Source of the DNA: Nageia nagi
Lineage: Eukaryota; Pinophyta
Direction: 5' to 3'
DNA: 64,000 nucleotides
Assembly: GCA_050084985.1 (NCBI GenBank)
Contig: JBITNC010000001.1
Span: 87,172,001-87,236,000, forward strand
Below the pieces are notes generated by a model that saw only the letters and a list, made by a program, of their open reading frames with translations, was not told the DNA's origin and made no database searches. Positions 1 through 12,708 of the stretch are shown here, piece after piece. Both the position numbers and the translations under genes were made by a program. Each line of letters begins with the position of its first letter. Positions within the stretch are counted from its first letter, which is position 1.

Positions 1-330
1 AGGTAGCAAGGAAGGCTACGATGGGTAATAAGGAAGGTTGTAGTGGCCAATGCTCTAGGTTGCACCGTGTGCACCCAGCTACAATTAATAGGGGTCATTA
101 GCCACCCAACAATATGTGATAGGGGACATGAGCTACCCAACAATAGGTGATAGGGACCGCAAGCTATGAGCTATCTAGTAGTAGGTGATGGGAGTCATGA
201 GCCATGAGGGGGATGATAGGAGATCACTAGGTGACAAGGGCTACCAAGGTGGTAGGAGGCTATGAGGTGGTATGGGTGCCAAGGCAGTAGGCCATGATAG
301 GGCTTTGATGCAATGGTAGGCTATGAGTTG
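1..330. repeat. degenerate G-rich minisatellite
   Basis: Short degenerate units built on words such as GGTGATAGGG, ATGAGCTA and GGTAGGAGGCTATGAG recur through this stretch. No open reading frame of note. It could be part of the leader of the copia element whose LTR lies at 868-1360, or older DNA next to it; the window edge prevents a decision. Confidence 0.5.
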
Positions 331-867
331 ACCTTTTTTTTTTTACATTATTAGATAATAAAATATATATAAAGAGAGAAATTTTGCATACATTAAAAAA
401 ATTAGTTTAACAAGTTTTCTAAAACAAAATTCATTCTATTGAAAAAAAAAATCCTCTTTTCTTTAAAAAATATTGCAATATAATTTTTAATAGAAAATCC
501 CCCTTTTTTGTTAAAAAAATCATCAAATTAAAGGTATGCAAAACAAAAAAATAAGCAACATATTAAGCAACTTTTGTAAAAAACAAATTGCAACAAAAAA
601 TGTTAGCATAAACAAAAAATTGCTTGCTTAGATATATATATATATATTGCTATTTTTTTAAGCAAATGTTGTAATAAATTGAACTAACATATTTCACTAA
701 ATATGTTAGTAATAAGTACTGATTTATAAAAATTGGAGGAGAGTAATTAATAGGTTATACCTTCAAAGGTTTTACTTTACAAGGATGAAGAAAGATAAAG
801 CCTCCAAGAAGATGAGTCACAAACCAAGGATGTGAAGAGGAGCCTCCAAGTAGCTCAGATACTAAAT
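331..867 (-). mobile_element. leader (5' untranslated internal region) of copia element D, truncated by window edge
   Basis: AT-rich DNA without a gene. The part next to the LTR (about 741-852) matches the stretch at 6661-6787 that follows the LTR of copia C: both carry the GGTTATACC block and the run of words after the primer-binding site. A short (AT)n run lies near 632-646. Gag is not reached before the window ends. Confidence 0.6.
853..864 (-). promoter_or_regulatory. tRNA-iMet primer-binding site of copia D
   Basis: GCTCAGATACTA on the plus strand is the complement of TGGTATCAGAGC with two mismatches. TGGTATCAGAGC is the usual copia primer-binding site, pairing with the 3' end of initiator methionine tRNA. 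It lies directly beside the LTR, on its lower-coordinate side, which fixes this LTR as a 5' LTR reading leftwards. Confidence 0.7.
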
Positions 868-1360
868 TGAAGGAATAAACACTAACAAGATAATTCCTAA
901 TCGACCAATATCACATGAAAGCTCATAATTACATCTAACAAACTTATAAAGCAATCTCACAACACAAGATGTAAGTGGTTCTTCCAACTATGAGTGCATC
1001 CACTAACTAGATCTTTATTTCAATCACAAATACAACTCTCTTACAATCCTCTTAATCTCAACTCCTACACTTCTATCCTAAAGCATAAATTTACTCTACA
1101 ATTGGTGTGTAATCACAAAAAGGGAACCTTCCATTTATAGGCCAAAATCTCTCTTTGGATCACCCTTTTATCTAATGTACAAAAGCATGACATGCACATC
1201 TTTTTACCTAAGGGGCATGCTCATGACATGGAGTGTAGGACAAATTACATTATCATTTCACTTAAATACTTAAGGTATCAAATGATACCCTTAAGTATTA
1301 ATGAATTTTCATATAATATTGAATACAAACCTTTACAATAATACATTATACATCCCAACA
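868..1360 (-). repeat. 5' LTR of copia element D
   Basis: About 493 bp. On the minus strand it starts TGTTGGGATG and ends beside a primer-binding site. It is a diverged relative of the LTRs at 6802-7302, 15193-15664, 20630-21124 and 57962-58465. It contains the family's inverted repeat (ACTTAAGG...CCTTAAGT, about 1268-1297) and a CCTATAAATGG-type TATA region near 1133-1145. The right flank, CCAAT (1361-1365), would be the target duplication; the partner is outside the window. It abuts the pol reading frame of copia C, so D probably inserted into C. Confidence 0.75.
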
Positions 1361-1361
1361 C

Positions 1362-3911
1362 CAATCACATTCTTCTCATTGGGATAAGGATCCAAGTCTT
1401 AAGTTTTATTTTTCATAAATGCCTCATACTCCACTTTCATGGCTTCCATCCAGCACTTGTGCTTTGAAGCTTCTTTGAAGGATGAGATCTCATGCTTGTT
1501 TTCAATCTTGGCAAATAAGGATTTATTCAAGGTCATGGTCCTTGTTATCCTTTGTGTTAGAGAATTTTATTCCTAAGGTGACTTATCTACATTAATATCT
1601 AACCAGCTAGGTGCAACTGAAGAGTCCTATGGATCATCATCATCCTCATTAGATGCATATTCTTTAATAAGTTCATTATAATTTACATCCCTTGAAACAA
1701 ATATGAATTTGTAGGATGGAGAGTAGAGCTTGTAGCCTCTATGATGATTATCATAACCTATAAAGATGCATTTTTTAACTCTTTTATCCAACTTCTTTCT
1801 TTTATTAGAAATAATGTAGGAGAATGCTTCACAACCAAAAACCTTAAGGTGAGAAATATTAGGTTTTCTATATGACCATGCCTCAAAAGGAATTTTACCC
1901 TAAATAGCTTTTGTGGAACATCTATTCAAGGTGTAAATAGTAGTGCTCATAGCTTCACTCCATAAGAAACTAGGAAGATTACCCAACATGCATTTAGCCA
2001 TTTTCATAATTATTCTATTTTTTCTTTTGATAACATTATTTTGCTAAGGAATATAAAGAATCATAAACTACCTCTTAATTCCATACTTAGCATAATAATC
2101 ATTAAACTCATTATTGTTATATACTCCTCCATTATCTAATCTTAACATCTTGATTTTAAGGTTAGTTTGATTCTCAATAAAGACCTTAAAAACCTTAAAA
2201 CTCTCAAAGGTTTGATCCTTATGCTCAAGTAAATACCCAAAGGTCATCTTAATAAAATCATCAATAAAGGTCAAGATGTAAGATGCTCCTCCAAGTGACT
2301 TAGTCTGAAACAAACCCATCAAATCTGAATGCATAAGTTGAGAAAGTTGAGATGCTCTCATTGCCTTATCTTTTTCAAACTTTTGTCTATGTATCTTTCC
2401 AAGAATGCACATCTTGCATAGACTAATTGAAGAAGAAATTGAAGGAAAACCTTTCACAAGTTCTTGGACTTTCATGACTTGAATACTCTTATGGTTAAGG
2501 TGCCCTAAATGATGGTGCTAAATATTGCCTCTAGAACACAAACTAGAAGTAAAACACATCTTTGATGGAACTTTATTGATAATGTAGAGGTTATTTTTCA
2601 CAGATCCTTTAACCAAAGTGGTACGTGCTTTCTTAATGTATTAGGATTGAGACTCGAACATAAAAGAGTACCTTTTCTAGCAACTTGGATCATGGAGAGA
2701 AGATTCATCCTTAACTTAGGAACATAGAAAACATTTTCAAGAACCTTTTCATGAATTAGCACACTCCCGATTCTTTGGAATTTTAGGGTAGAGTTATCAC
2801 CTATCACAACCACATCTTTTTTATACTTGTGAAAGTTATTAAATTTTTTCTTTTCAAAGCATAAGTGATTAGTGCAATCAAAATCAATAATCCAATCAGA
2901 CAAAAAAGAGTGAGACATAGAGTAGAGCACCATAGCAAAACCAATATGAATATTCTTGTTTCTTTTATAGTTCTTTACATTTCTATTGCCTTTATTCTTT
3001 TCCTCTCTTTTCTTTTTGTAGCAATCAACTCCTTTATGACCTTGAATGCCACAATAGTTACAATTACCATCAATTTTTTTTTTAGAATATAGATTGTTTA
3101 CTTTACCTTTTCCATCTTTTTACTTGAAGTGGTTATTATTGTCTTTATTCCTATTGATGATGTTGTTATTCTTGTTGTTGTCATTGTTGCTATGTTCCTG
3201 TTGTTGATGTAGCCATTACCTTTTTTTTCAAACCTTTTAGAAAAAGAAGGATAATATTTCTTTTAATGGTTGAACTTCTTCTTTAAAGGAGTTTTGGTTG
3301 CTCTAAGAGCAATATTATTATCCGTAAGATAAGAAATCAACACCTTATTATTAAGAGTTTCTCATGATTTAAAATATGCCTAGAAAGGTTCTTAAAGGAG
3401 AAGACTTCTTCATCATCATCAAACCTTGTTTTCATAACCATTACAAAGTTTCCAAACTTTGAAGAATGATGAAGACCATGAACTCATCATTGATCCAATT
3501 ACATCCACAAGCAATAAGTTGGGTCCTTAGATCAATGATTTTGTTTAAGTAGATAGCCACATTTTTATTTTTCCCTTGATGAGATTGAAGCAACTTTTGG
3601 AGAATGGTAAACCTTCTTAAAAAATTTGAACCAAGGTAGATTTGCTTAAGTTTATCCCAAGCTTCCTTTATCAAGGTTGAAGAGGAAATCATCAAGAGCA
3701 CATCATCTAAAACTACATGGTAAATCATAGAGGTTGCCAACTAATTCTTTGTGTTGTAAGCCTCTAGTGCCTTCTCATCTATAGGAGGTACAAGATTTTC
3801 ATTCATTATTTTTCAAAGCTTCCTTACCTACAATTCAGCTCTCATCTGTGGTTCCCAAATCCTAAAGTTGGAACCATCGAGAATGTATTTGGGTAAAAAG
3901 GAGTCTCCCAT
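1362..3911 (-). pseudogene. copia C gag-pol remnant (gag, CCHC, protease, integrase, RT start)
   Basis: Decayed gag-pol polyprotein of a Ty1/copia element, broken by many stops and frameshifts. In order on the minus strand: a gag start near 3911 (MGDSFLPK), a UBN2-type gag block at 3740-3441, a CX2CX4HX4C zinc knuckle (CNYCGIQGHKGVDC, about 3055-3014), a protease core with IIDFDCTNHL at about 2892-2863, the GAG-pre-integrase HHLGHLNHKS stretch near 2515, integrase core from about 2400 (HSDLMG, then FIDDF), and an RT start (WMEAMKVEYEAF) near 1450. It stops at NEKNVIG beside D's LTR. The protease active site reads D-F-D instead of D-S/T-G. Non-functional. Confidence 0.8.
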
Positions 3912-4769
3912 TTACTACATAAGAATGTGAAAAAATAATAAGCATGTGGTTTAATAAACAACATTGTATGTTTAAGTTATCACCAAGTAATACATTTTTC
4001 ATTTAATTAACTAAGACACACTTGATTTGATTCACTAGTACAAATATTTTACAACTCAAATAATTCATGTACCCAAATACATTTCTCATATCATGAACTG
4101 TATATGTAGAGTGACATTATTGAGGCTTGTTTTTTTATCTAAAATTAGGCCTTCACCTGGATGCCCACACAAGAGGAGCCCAAGTACTACTAATCTTCAA
4201 TTAGTTCATTTTGATCAGTTTTATACTCTCACAAGAAGAAGTACCTACTATTTTTTAAGGTTATGATGTTTATTGTATTGGCCAAATTATTAATCTTGAT
4301 TAAGTTTCAAGTTGTCCTTCTACTTTATCAAGATAATCCTTGAATTGATGTGCGAACATGTGGTATCACTACACACATGCCTATCCATATATTGGAGCTA
4401 TGTCCAGACCAATAAAGGAATTAGGAGAAATTGAGAAATACAAACTTTTCACCATTTGGATCATTAGACTTAAAGGCTCCAATCCATATGTCTTCACCTC
4501 ATGGCTCCCTAAACAAGTCATGTTGCAGAATGTACATGCAGATGTGTCCATTTTAAAGGGTTGTTCATATCAATGTTTATGTTTTAGTTTGCATAAGAAA
4601 ATAAAGCAAAAATGAAACATGAAGTAAAGAGCATAAGTAAAATATCATCCATTTAAAATTTGAAATGTAAGAGTCCAATGGGTTTTGTTTACTAACCCTT
4701 AAAGGACATCTTTACATAGGTCCATAATAATTTGCACAAGTATATTAACTTTGCATAAGAAGATACTTA

Positions 4770-5063
4770 GCATGCATCAATTCATAGCTTAAAAAATTAA
4801 GTACGCATGCATTATTCCATAACTTCAAAAATTAAGTAGGCATGCATTATTAACTTAATAAGTTCTAAAAAAATTGCATTAATAGCTTAAAAAATTAAGT
4901 ACTAAGCATTCATTTACAAGCATGCATCATCTTAAAAGTATGCAAAGATAAGTGATAAAAGACATGCACTTTTTTTAACTTAAAAATAAGTAGGAAGCAT
5001 GCATCATTTTACTTTAAAAATTAAGTACTAAGCATGCATTACAAAAGATTAAGAGGCATGCAT
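4770..5063. repeat. cluster of seven GCATGCAT octamers
   Basis: Perfect GCATGCAT octamers begin at 4770, 4805, 4840, 4920, 4998, 5032 and 5056, embedded in degenerate units that also carry TTAAGTA. The core CATGCA is the RY (Sph) element bound by plant B3 transcription factors. Whether it acts here is unknown. Confidence 0.6.
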
Positions 5064-6358
5064 TATCTAAATAAAGTAAAAAAGATTTAGCATGCAAAAT
5101 CTAGATAAAATTTAAGTAAAAAAAATATACAAGTTCCCCTTCTTTTAAAAAAAAATTATCTCCTAAAGATAGCATACTAGATTTAACCTTGCAATGAGCA
5201 TACATCATCTTTTTAATTTTCATAATTTAACTTTGAAAAAATGTTTTTAAGTAAAAAAATAAAAAATTTCTCCTCTTATTGTTTTACTTAAAAGAACTCT
5301 TAAATAAGATGCTTAGAAATTGCATTTGCACCTTAGTAAAGCAATTTGAGTAGAATATTAAAACTATTCTAAGCATTTTGAAAAAGGTATGCAAAGTTTA
5401 ACTTAAAAAATAGTATTTTTTCCATTATTGTACAAATAACCTAAAAATATGTACTACTTTCAAGTTTGCAAGAATTAAATGGAAAAAAAGAGACCCATAC
5501 CCTTACTACATTCATATTTAATGCTCCTTTTACCTTAAGTACTTCAAGTAAACAAATAATCCAAGTCAAAAAATAATAAATGCTTGTAGGTAAAAAATGA
5601 TGGCTACCCTTCCCTTACATTGCTTATGCAGAAACAAGAAAAAATTAAATGCATAAACAAGTCAAAGCTCCCATTTTAAAGGGAGGGAGAAGACCATGCA
5701 AGAATGCCCAACATGGAGAAGATTGAAAGGCATGAGCGAAGGGCTGTAAAGGGAAAAAAATAGGTTGAGCAACATGAGTGGAGGGTCACAAAGAGGTCAA
5801 TCAATGTGGAGGAGGTCGATAGCAGAGCAAAGGCTAGTAGGAAAGCAGAGGTCAATAGCATGACTGAGAAGAAGGCAAGATCCTAAGTGAAGGAATCTTT
5901 TGGAATGGCTAAAAATAAAAAATGGTTTGGTGGAGAAGGGTGCCTAGAGGGTGCAAGAGAAGGTATCAAGTGAAAGAAAGCTAACAGGGATGAGAACAAC
6001 ATAGGGTTTCAAACCCAATGATATTTCACTTTAATTCTCACCAATATAATATATTTTTTTTATTGACAAAAAATATTATAATACTTATTAGTCTAAAACT
6101 TAAAAAAAAAAACTTAAAGTTTTAGATAAATTTTGTTCAATAATAATGTATTTTAAAAATGCAAAATACATTTACCAACATATTATTTTAAATTTTTTTA
6201 AAAATAAAAAATACTAGCTTTAAGCATTTGAGAAAGTAATATCTCTCTTTTATTTTATGCAAGTAAAAGAAGTTATTTCTCACAAAACAAATTGTAATTT
6301 TCATAACCTTGTATGAATGTTTTGAATTTTTTTTTGCACATATAATTTGAAAAACAAA

Positions 6359-6380
6359 TGTGTGTGTGTGTGTGTGTGTG
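6359..6380. repeat. (TG)n microsatellite
   Basis: Uninterrupted TG dinucleotide run of about 11 units. Confidence 0.9.
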
Positions 6381-6787
6381 TATACTTAAACATTTTGATA
6401 TACTAGACAAAATCTTCAAATTATAGATATGTAAAAAATAATTATAGCAATATAATAGACAATTTTAAAATTGTAACTAACAATAAGGTATATTAGTATA
6501 AAAAAGAAAATTGCATCATAATATATTGCTACTTTAAGTAATTTTTACCCAAAAAATTGCAACTAACAATAGGGCATGTTAGTAAAAGCAAAAAAAATTG
6601 CATAGCAATATAATGATACATAAATTTTAAATGGGAAGTTGCAACTCATAAGAGAGGTATTAGTAAAAAAAAAGGGTTATACCTTGAAATAGTTTTACCT
6701 CACCAATGAATATTAGGATGAAGTATGAAGACCTTTAAGTTGAAGATGAGTTTCCAAACCAAGGAAGTGAAGAGGAGCCTCCAAGTT

Positions 6788-6799
6788 GCTCTGATACGA
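6788..6799 (-). promoter_or_regulatory. tRNA-iMet primer-binding site of copia C
   Basis: GCTCTGATACGA is the complement of TGGTATCAGAGC with one mismatch, two bases inside the LTR edge at 6802. Confidence 0.8.
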
Positions 6800-6801
6800 A
6801 A

Positions 6802-7302
6802 TGAGAGAACTGAACTATAAAATAAACAATCCTAAACTTTCAAGATCACATGAAAGTTCACAATACACATTTAACAAACTCACAAAGTAATCTCATAAAG
6901 ATAACACAAGATGTAAGTGGTTCCTCCAACTAGGAGTACATCCAATAATTAAATCTTTTCTTCAATCACAAATACAACTCTCTTACAATCCTCCTAATCT
7001 CAACTCCTATGCTCTATCCTATAACATAACTTTACTCCATAAATTGGTGTGTGATCACAAAGAGGAAGCCTTCTATTTATAGGCCAAAATCCCTCTTTGG
7101 ATCACCCTTTTATCCAATGTACAAAAGCATGACATGCACATCCTTTTATCAAAGGGGCATGCTCATGACATGGAGTGTAGTACAAGTAACATTATCATAT
7201 TCACTTAAATACTTAAGGTATCAAATGATACCCTTAAGTATTAGTGAACTTACATAGAAAATTAATACAAACCTTTACAATAATGCATTATACATTCCAA
7301 TA
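6802..7302 (-). repeat. 5' LTR of copia C
   Basis: About 501 bp; on the minus strand it starts TATTGGAATG (TG mutated to TA) and ends TCTCTCA. It holds the family inverted repeat at about 7210-7240 and a TATAAATAG box near 7075. The upstream flank is GATGA (7303-7307). Open frames inside it are chance. Confidence 0.8.
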
Positions 7303-7794
7303 GATGAATATTTTGATTTGATACAAAAATATAAGTGTTAACACTAACATTAGCATAGGTGTGGAAGGTAGCATGGGTGTTGAGCTTTGATTTGATTATA
7401 ATTTTGCAATTATTTTAAGATCAAGGTGTGATTACTTTTATGGGTTTGGTTTATCTTTGATGTTCAGTAACATTGCTAGATTTCCCAAGGTATTATCTAC
7501 ATGATTGACTAAACCAATATCATTAGTCCTAAAATGATAACTAGTTGATTGAGATCTTAAGTTGCCACATGGTTTATCTAACCTTAATATGATCCTTGAT
7601 TTCTATGATTTTCATTTTATCTAAAATATGTAAGATTTCTAGTGCAAGCGTTGAGATGGATGATGTATTTTACATAAAGAACTAGTGCAGATGTTAGCTC
7701 AACAAAACAAAAATAGAGCTAGGATCCTAATATCTTACCTTTGTACTAACAATTGACTGAAAGATGATCTCTAAAACATGTGTGACAAGCTTCC
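7303..7794. other. no gene; possible gypsy 3' region
   Basis: AT-rich DNA after the integrase stop. No reading frame, RNA gene or clear LTR edge is visible. Confidence 0.4.
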
Positions 7795-8900
7795 TTTATG
7801 CATAAAATGGCTTAAGGTGCTTTGCATTAGTTGATAATTTTTCTACTTTGCCATCAATTGTTTCTAATCTATATCCATTGTTTGGATATTTCATCTTGAT
7901 GATGTAGGGACCTATCCAATTAGTCTCAAACTTACCTTTATGTTGCTTTTCATCTTATTACTTATGATTATTCTCCTTGAGTACTAGATCACCCACTTGG
8001 AACTCTCTTGGTACAATCTTCTTTCCATATGCTTTCTTAGTTCTTCTTTGATAAGCTATGAGATGTTCTAAGTCATGGATTTGCTTTTCATATAATCCTT
8101 CTATTTGCCTTAATATTTCTTTATTTTGCTCTTCCCAATCAATGATGTCTTCTAGGGACACCCTTAATGATGTTACTTCTACCTCCAATGGTAAGATTGC
8201 CTCATCTCCATAGACCAATGAAAATGGAGAACACCTTATAGTTGATCTTACGTTTGTTCTATATGCCCATAATGCATATATAAGATGTGAATGCTAATTT
8301 TTATAATTTTTCTTAACTATCTTGCATAAAATATTGAAAATTATCTTTTTAGTTACTTCTAATTATCCATTTCCTTATGAATAAAATGTCGATGAGAACC
8401 TTTGCTTGATTTTAAAACTTTTGCAAAATTATCTTACTTATTTACTTCTGAAATTCTTTCTATTATCCATGATAACATGATATGGGATACCAAATATTGC
8501 TATAATGTTTTCAATCATGAATTTCACAACTTGAGACCCTTTGAAGGCTTTCAAAGGTATAACTTATGCCCATTTTATGAAGTATTTTGTAGCAACTAGG
8601 ATGAATTTGTGTCCCTCACTATATTTGGAATTGATAACTCTAATTAAATCCAAAGTGCAAATAGCAAAAGGCCAAGGTGATATCATTATGGTAATTCACT
8701 AGAAGGAGTCTATTTCAAGTTAGCATGCTTTTGATTTGTCACAATTTGAAACATGTAAAATGCAATCCTTTTTCATATATGATCAATAATAACCTAGTCT
8801 TAAGAGCTTATGATAAATAGTGTTGGTATTGAAATGATCTACATTTATGCTATCATGTACTTGTTCCATAGCCTTATTTTCTTCAATTTCATTTATACAT
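7795..8900 (-). pseudogene. gypsy integrase remnant
   Basis: Translated fragments in order on the minus strand: an rve-core piece (GHKFILVATKYFIKWA, then a VIPLKAF block) at about 8640-8530, the DNMIW/HVIMD region near 8480, then an open C-terminal stretch at 8218-7958 with VYGDEAILPLEVE, SLRV, a YQRRTKKAY-like helix and FQVGDLVL. It continues below the break as GKFETNWIGPY and LKPFY near 7930-7800. These are standard motifs of Ty3/gypsy integrase core and C-terminal domains. The enzyme would insert retrotransposon cDNA; this copy has several stops and is dead. Confidence 0.75.
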
Positions 8901-8980
8901 CTAAGTAAAGTACCATAAAATTACCTTTTGTAAAGAATATCACCAATAATTATATACCTTGTAGCCATGCATTTTAACCA

Positions 8981-9433
8981 TCATTTGAGGAACTTGGAAT
9001 GACATGAATCTAGAATCTTTCCTTGCTTGAGGTAGTTGTAGATATTAACATACCATTCATGCAATGGGATAATAACACATATGAGTGGCTCTCTCTTGAA
9101 GAACCCTTGGAATTTAACATCATCTAGAAAAGAAGAATGTCTAAGGATGTTAATTTTGATAATGGTTTCCTCATATTCAAATGAGATAGGTGTTAATGAA
9201 GTAGCATTAGCCATAGCATCTACAAATTTGTTATTGTTTCTTGAATATGTGAAGCATATTTGAACCATTACAACTACTAGGTCCTTATATAGTTGTAATT
9301 TCTCATCTTCTATATTGTAGACATCATTGATTTGATTGATAACAAGTTGTGAATCACCATATACTTTCAAATGATTGATTCCATCATTAATTGTTTCCTT
9401 TAATCCCAAGACTAAAGCTTCATACTTATCCAT
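8981..9433 (-). pseudogene. gypsy RNase H (Tat-type additional RNase H)
   Basis: A 150-codon open stretch with an internal EALVLGLKETI helix, VYGDSQLVINQI and a terminal NNNKFVDAMANATS block. These fit the RNase H fold pattern (E in helix 1, GDS strand, distal D). The EYEALILGL...GDSQLV form is typical of the extra, plant-type RNase H carried by Tat-lineage gypsy elements, which lies between the normal RNase H and integrase. It normally degrades RNA in RNA:DNA hybrids. The N-terminal part with the first catalytic Asp is not in this frame. Confidence 0.65.
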
Positions 9434-9999
9434 GTTGTTTGTGCACTCAAAATTTTACTTACATAACATAGGAATCATATCATCTTCAAGGAATACTAGC
9501 ATAATTCCTACCTCAGCCCCTTGCAAATATTTGGAGCCATCAAAGAATAGTGTCCATGTCTTGTACTCATATTTATCAACTAGTTACATAAGCTTATTCT
9601 TGTTACTATTTTCATCACATGGTGCTGCTACAAGCATATCAATTATAACCTATCCCTTGATTACTTTTTTCCATATGTATAGAAGATCAAACTCTTGTAG
9701 TTCCATTATCCATTTGGTTGATATTCCTTGCAAGTATGATTGTGATAACAAATACCTTAATGGATTAGCTTGAGCCACAATAAAGGTAGTGTTGGTGATC
9801 ATATAGTACTTCAATTTTTATGTTGTATAGACTATGGCATAACACAACTTCTTAATTGGTGTATAGTTGATTTTACATTATACATGGTCTTGAAAAAATG
9901 GTACACAACCCTCTCCATGTTTTCATTATCAATTTGCACAAATACTATCTTAATAACATTGGTTGTAGTTGAGATATACAAGTATGGAGGTTTAGTATG

Positions 10000-10860
10000 A
10001 TCAAAGGCTACAAAACATGAGGGTTAAGAAACTAACTCTTGATGTCTTCAAATGACTTTTGACAATCCTTATTCCATATAAACTGATTGCCCTTTTTGAG
10101 CAAGTAAGAGAATAGATCTATTCTATCTACCAATTGATCCATGAACCTTTTAACTGCTTCTAACTTTCCTTGAAGACTTCTAAGTTATCTAATCTTTCTT
10201 AGTGGAGGTATATCCATTATAGCTTTAATCTTTTTAGGATCTTTATCTACACCTCTTCTAGATATAATGTAACCAAGCAACTTGCCACTAGATACCCCAA
10301 AAATACACTTCTTAGGATTTAGCTTCAAGTTAAATTATCTCATCCTTTCAAAAATGACTGTTAAGTCATCTAAATGATTTTTCTTCTTAGTTAATTTGGA
10401 AAGAATATCATCAACATAAACTTCAATTGGTTTATGAATAAGGTAATGAAACATAGTTACCATTGCTCTTTGGTATGTTGCCCTTACATTTTTGAGGTCA
10501 AATGGAATGACTACCCAACAAAATATTTCTCAATGTGTGGTGAATGTTATTTTATGATGATCATCTTTGTTGATTCTGATCTTATTGTATCCTAAGAAAC
10601 CATCCATGAATGATAACATCTCATATCATGTTGTAGAATCCATAATTGTGTTAATATGTGGCAATGAAAAATTATCATTTGGATAAGTCTTATTTAAATC
10701 TTTGAAATTTGTGCAACATCTAATTTCTCCATTTGGTTTCAAATTCATAACAATATTGGCTAACCAAGGTGAGCAGTCAATGGGCTCAATGAATCTTGCC
10801 TTAAGATACTTGCTAACTTCCTTCTTAACTAGCAAAGAATGCTTTGGATGCATTGGTCTT
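10000..10860 (-). pseudogene. gypsy reverse transcriptase remnant
   Basis: The start is open at 10853-10626 (KKEVSKYLKARFIEPI...WLANIVMNLKPNGEIRCC, FKDLNKTYP, LPHI). It continues through stops with FMDGFLGYNKI, a VYVDDIL catalytic box near 10410, and the distal thumb/connection words GYIISRRGVDKDPKKIKAI near 10220. These are Ty3/gypsy RT motifs in the right order. At least four stops interrupt the frame. Confidence 0.75.
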
Positions 10861-11299
10861 GTTTTCTATTGTACAAGTTTGGCATCTGCCTATATCACCA
10901 AATTATGAATTAAAAAGGATAAATCTAACCCTATCATATCATTATATTCCCAAGCAAACATATCCTTAAATCTTGTCAAGAACTGTTGATATGTTTGCTT
11001 ATCTTTTCCAATGATTCATGTTCTAATATAAATAATTCATGGCACATCTTTTGTACCAATGTTTATCTCAACATAATGCTCATTCAACCATGGTATATCA
11101 TCACTAGATTAAGAAATATTAGGCAATTACCCCAATTTTGTTATGATAGAAGAGAAAGAATGTCACACAAACACATACACCCCTAGATACCTAGCCTACT
11201 CCTATGTAATGAAAGAAAAAGGTAGGCTAGTATAGCAGGAAAGAACCTACTATGTCCTCCATATCCTCTTGAAATAAGCATAAATATGATAGGTAACCT

Positions 11300-11770
11300 T
11301 GCCATATATTTTGGGATGGAATGGTTTGAACTTTGATCTTACCCCAGCATGTGCAAAAGTGCATCATCCATTTCGAACACATCAGTAGACCTAGAAATTG
11401 TCATGTCAAGCATGGGATAAGAGGAATCATGATATGCTTCCTCAACATGTATGCTAAGGTTAGCATGAGCTTTGATTTTAGTGTGTGTACTAACCTTATT
11501 TGAATATTTTACTTTGATTTTAGGTTCTAACTCAACCATATTAACTAATTGCAACTTTGATTCTACATTTGATTCTTCATCATTGTTGCATGAGATCAAA
11601 TTTATTTGATTTATCTTCTTTATCCCTAGGCCACTTTTTCCTTTGTTTGATTCAAACATTTTCATGGTAACTCTTCAATTCCTTATTCATTCTTGGAAAG
11701 ACCTTTACCTTTGTACCTTCTAGATTCCATGTACTATGGTATCAATGGTACATAACATGTCATATGTCTT
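11300..11770 (-). pseudogene. gypsy region between protease and RT, with G-patch-like words
   Basis: A short open stretch at 11665-11339 has no domain I recognise. Just upstream, near 11720-11660, a frame reads RYKGKGLSKNE then GIEELP, resembling the glycine-rich G-patch seen next to protease in some retroelements. The match is short and uncertain. It lies where protease or its linker to RT is expected. Confidence 0.35.
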
Positions 11771-12708
11771 ATCTTCTTGTTGACCTTGACATAAGCTACC
11801 ACATTATTATTGTCTATATTTGATTCTAATTTTATTATGAAGTATTATTATTGTATAATATCATGTTGAAATTATCTTCTTCTAATTCTAGATAATCTCA
11901 ACTGCATTTGTAGTAATTAGGGTAGGATGGGTGTTGAGGTGAGCATGGGCATTGGTGTTAGCATGAACGCTAGTCATCCTTAATTTTTTGATATTTGCCT
12001 AAGTGTTTGATATCTTCTTCAATGATCTTATAGCTAATAATATATGTACCAACAATTTTTTCTTTGTATAACTACATTGTATCACTGTCTTCTTCATCTT
12101 CCTCACTATATTTGTCATTATCCTCATGGATTTCAACATTTCTATATGGAACTATAGTGTTTCCAACTTGTGCAATCATGTTTGGATTTTCTTCCACTTA
12201 TTTAACTACATATTATTGTCCATTATCATTAAATTTATTCAATATATGTAATGCAGATGGTACACACCTCATTAGATGTATCCATGGTCTCTAAAGGAGG
12301 ATTTATTGAGGAAGCTTCTTATCTAGCATATAAGTCATAACCTCCACTATATTTGATCCCAACTGAATAGGCAACATGATATATCCAATACATTATTTTC
12401 TCTCACTATCATATCCTATGATCTTGTACTTCTTTCATACAAACTTTAGCATCAACTTATCACCAAACTTCTTGAGGAAGTTAATGGAGCAAATATTCAA
12501 ACCTACACCATCATATACAAATGCATGCTTAGCTATTTTTCCTAATAGCTTTATATGTGTATGTATTGGCAAACATTTATCAATTATATCATCACTAGAT
12601 ATTTTTATCTTTAGTAAATGTTATAGCATGCTTGAAATAACCAACCATTTCTACCAATGAACTAGTAGAGATATCGGTATCAACATTAACATCAACACCA
12701 CTAAGAAT

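Larger units (their letters stand above)
3912..6787 (-). mobile_element. leader of copia C, no gene
   Basis: AT-rich untranslated leader between LTR and gag. Notable contents are a cluster of GCATGCAT octamers at 4770-5063, many ACTTAA/TTAAGT words, and a (TG)n run at 6359-6380. The stretch at 4140-4620 is the inverse-orientation counterpart of 60.6-61.1 kb in copia B. No supported coding region. Confidence 0.6.
1361..7302 (-). mobile_element. Ty1/copia element C (right part), interrupted by D
   Basis: Minus-strand element with its 5' LTR at 6802-7302, a primer-binding site, a leader of about 2.9 kb, gag from 3911, then zinc knuckle, protease, integrase and the start of reverse transcriptase. 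The reading frame breaks off at 1361, where D's LTR begins. The remaining RT, RNase H and 3' LTR of C are expected left of the window. The leader resembles that of copia B (around 59.9-61.2 kb), so C and B belong to the same family. Confidence 0.75.

Noticed and set aside
868-1360. Reading this LTR as the 3' LTR of copia C with C carrying a deletion of RT and RNase H
   Set aside because: A primer-binding site and matching leader lie on its outer side, so a 5' LTR of a second element is the simpler reading.
7051-7257. Open frames inside copia LTRs (here and at 20603-20887, 58181-58456)
   Set aside because: They cover LTR sequence and differ in frame between copies.
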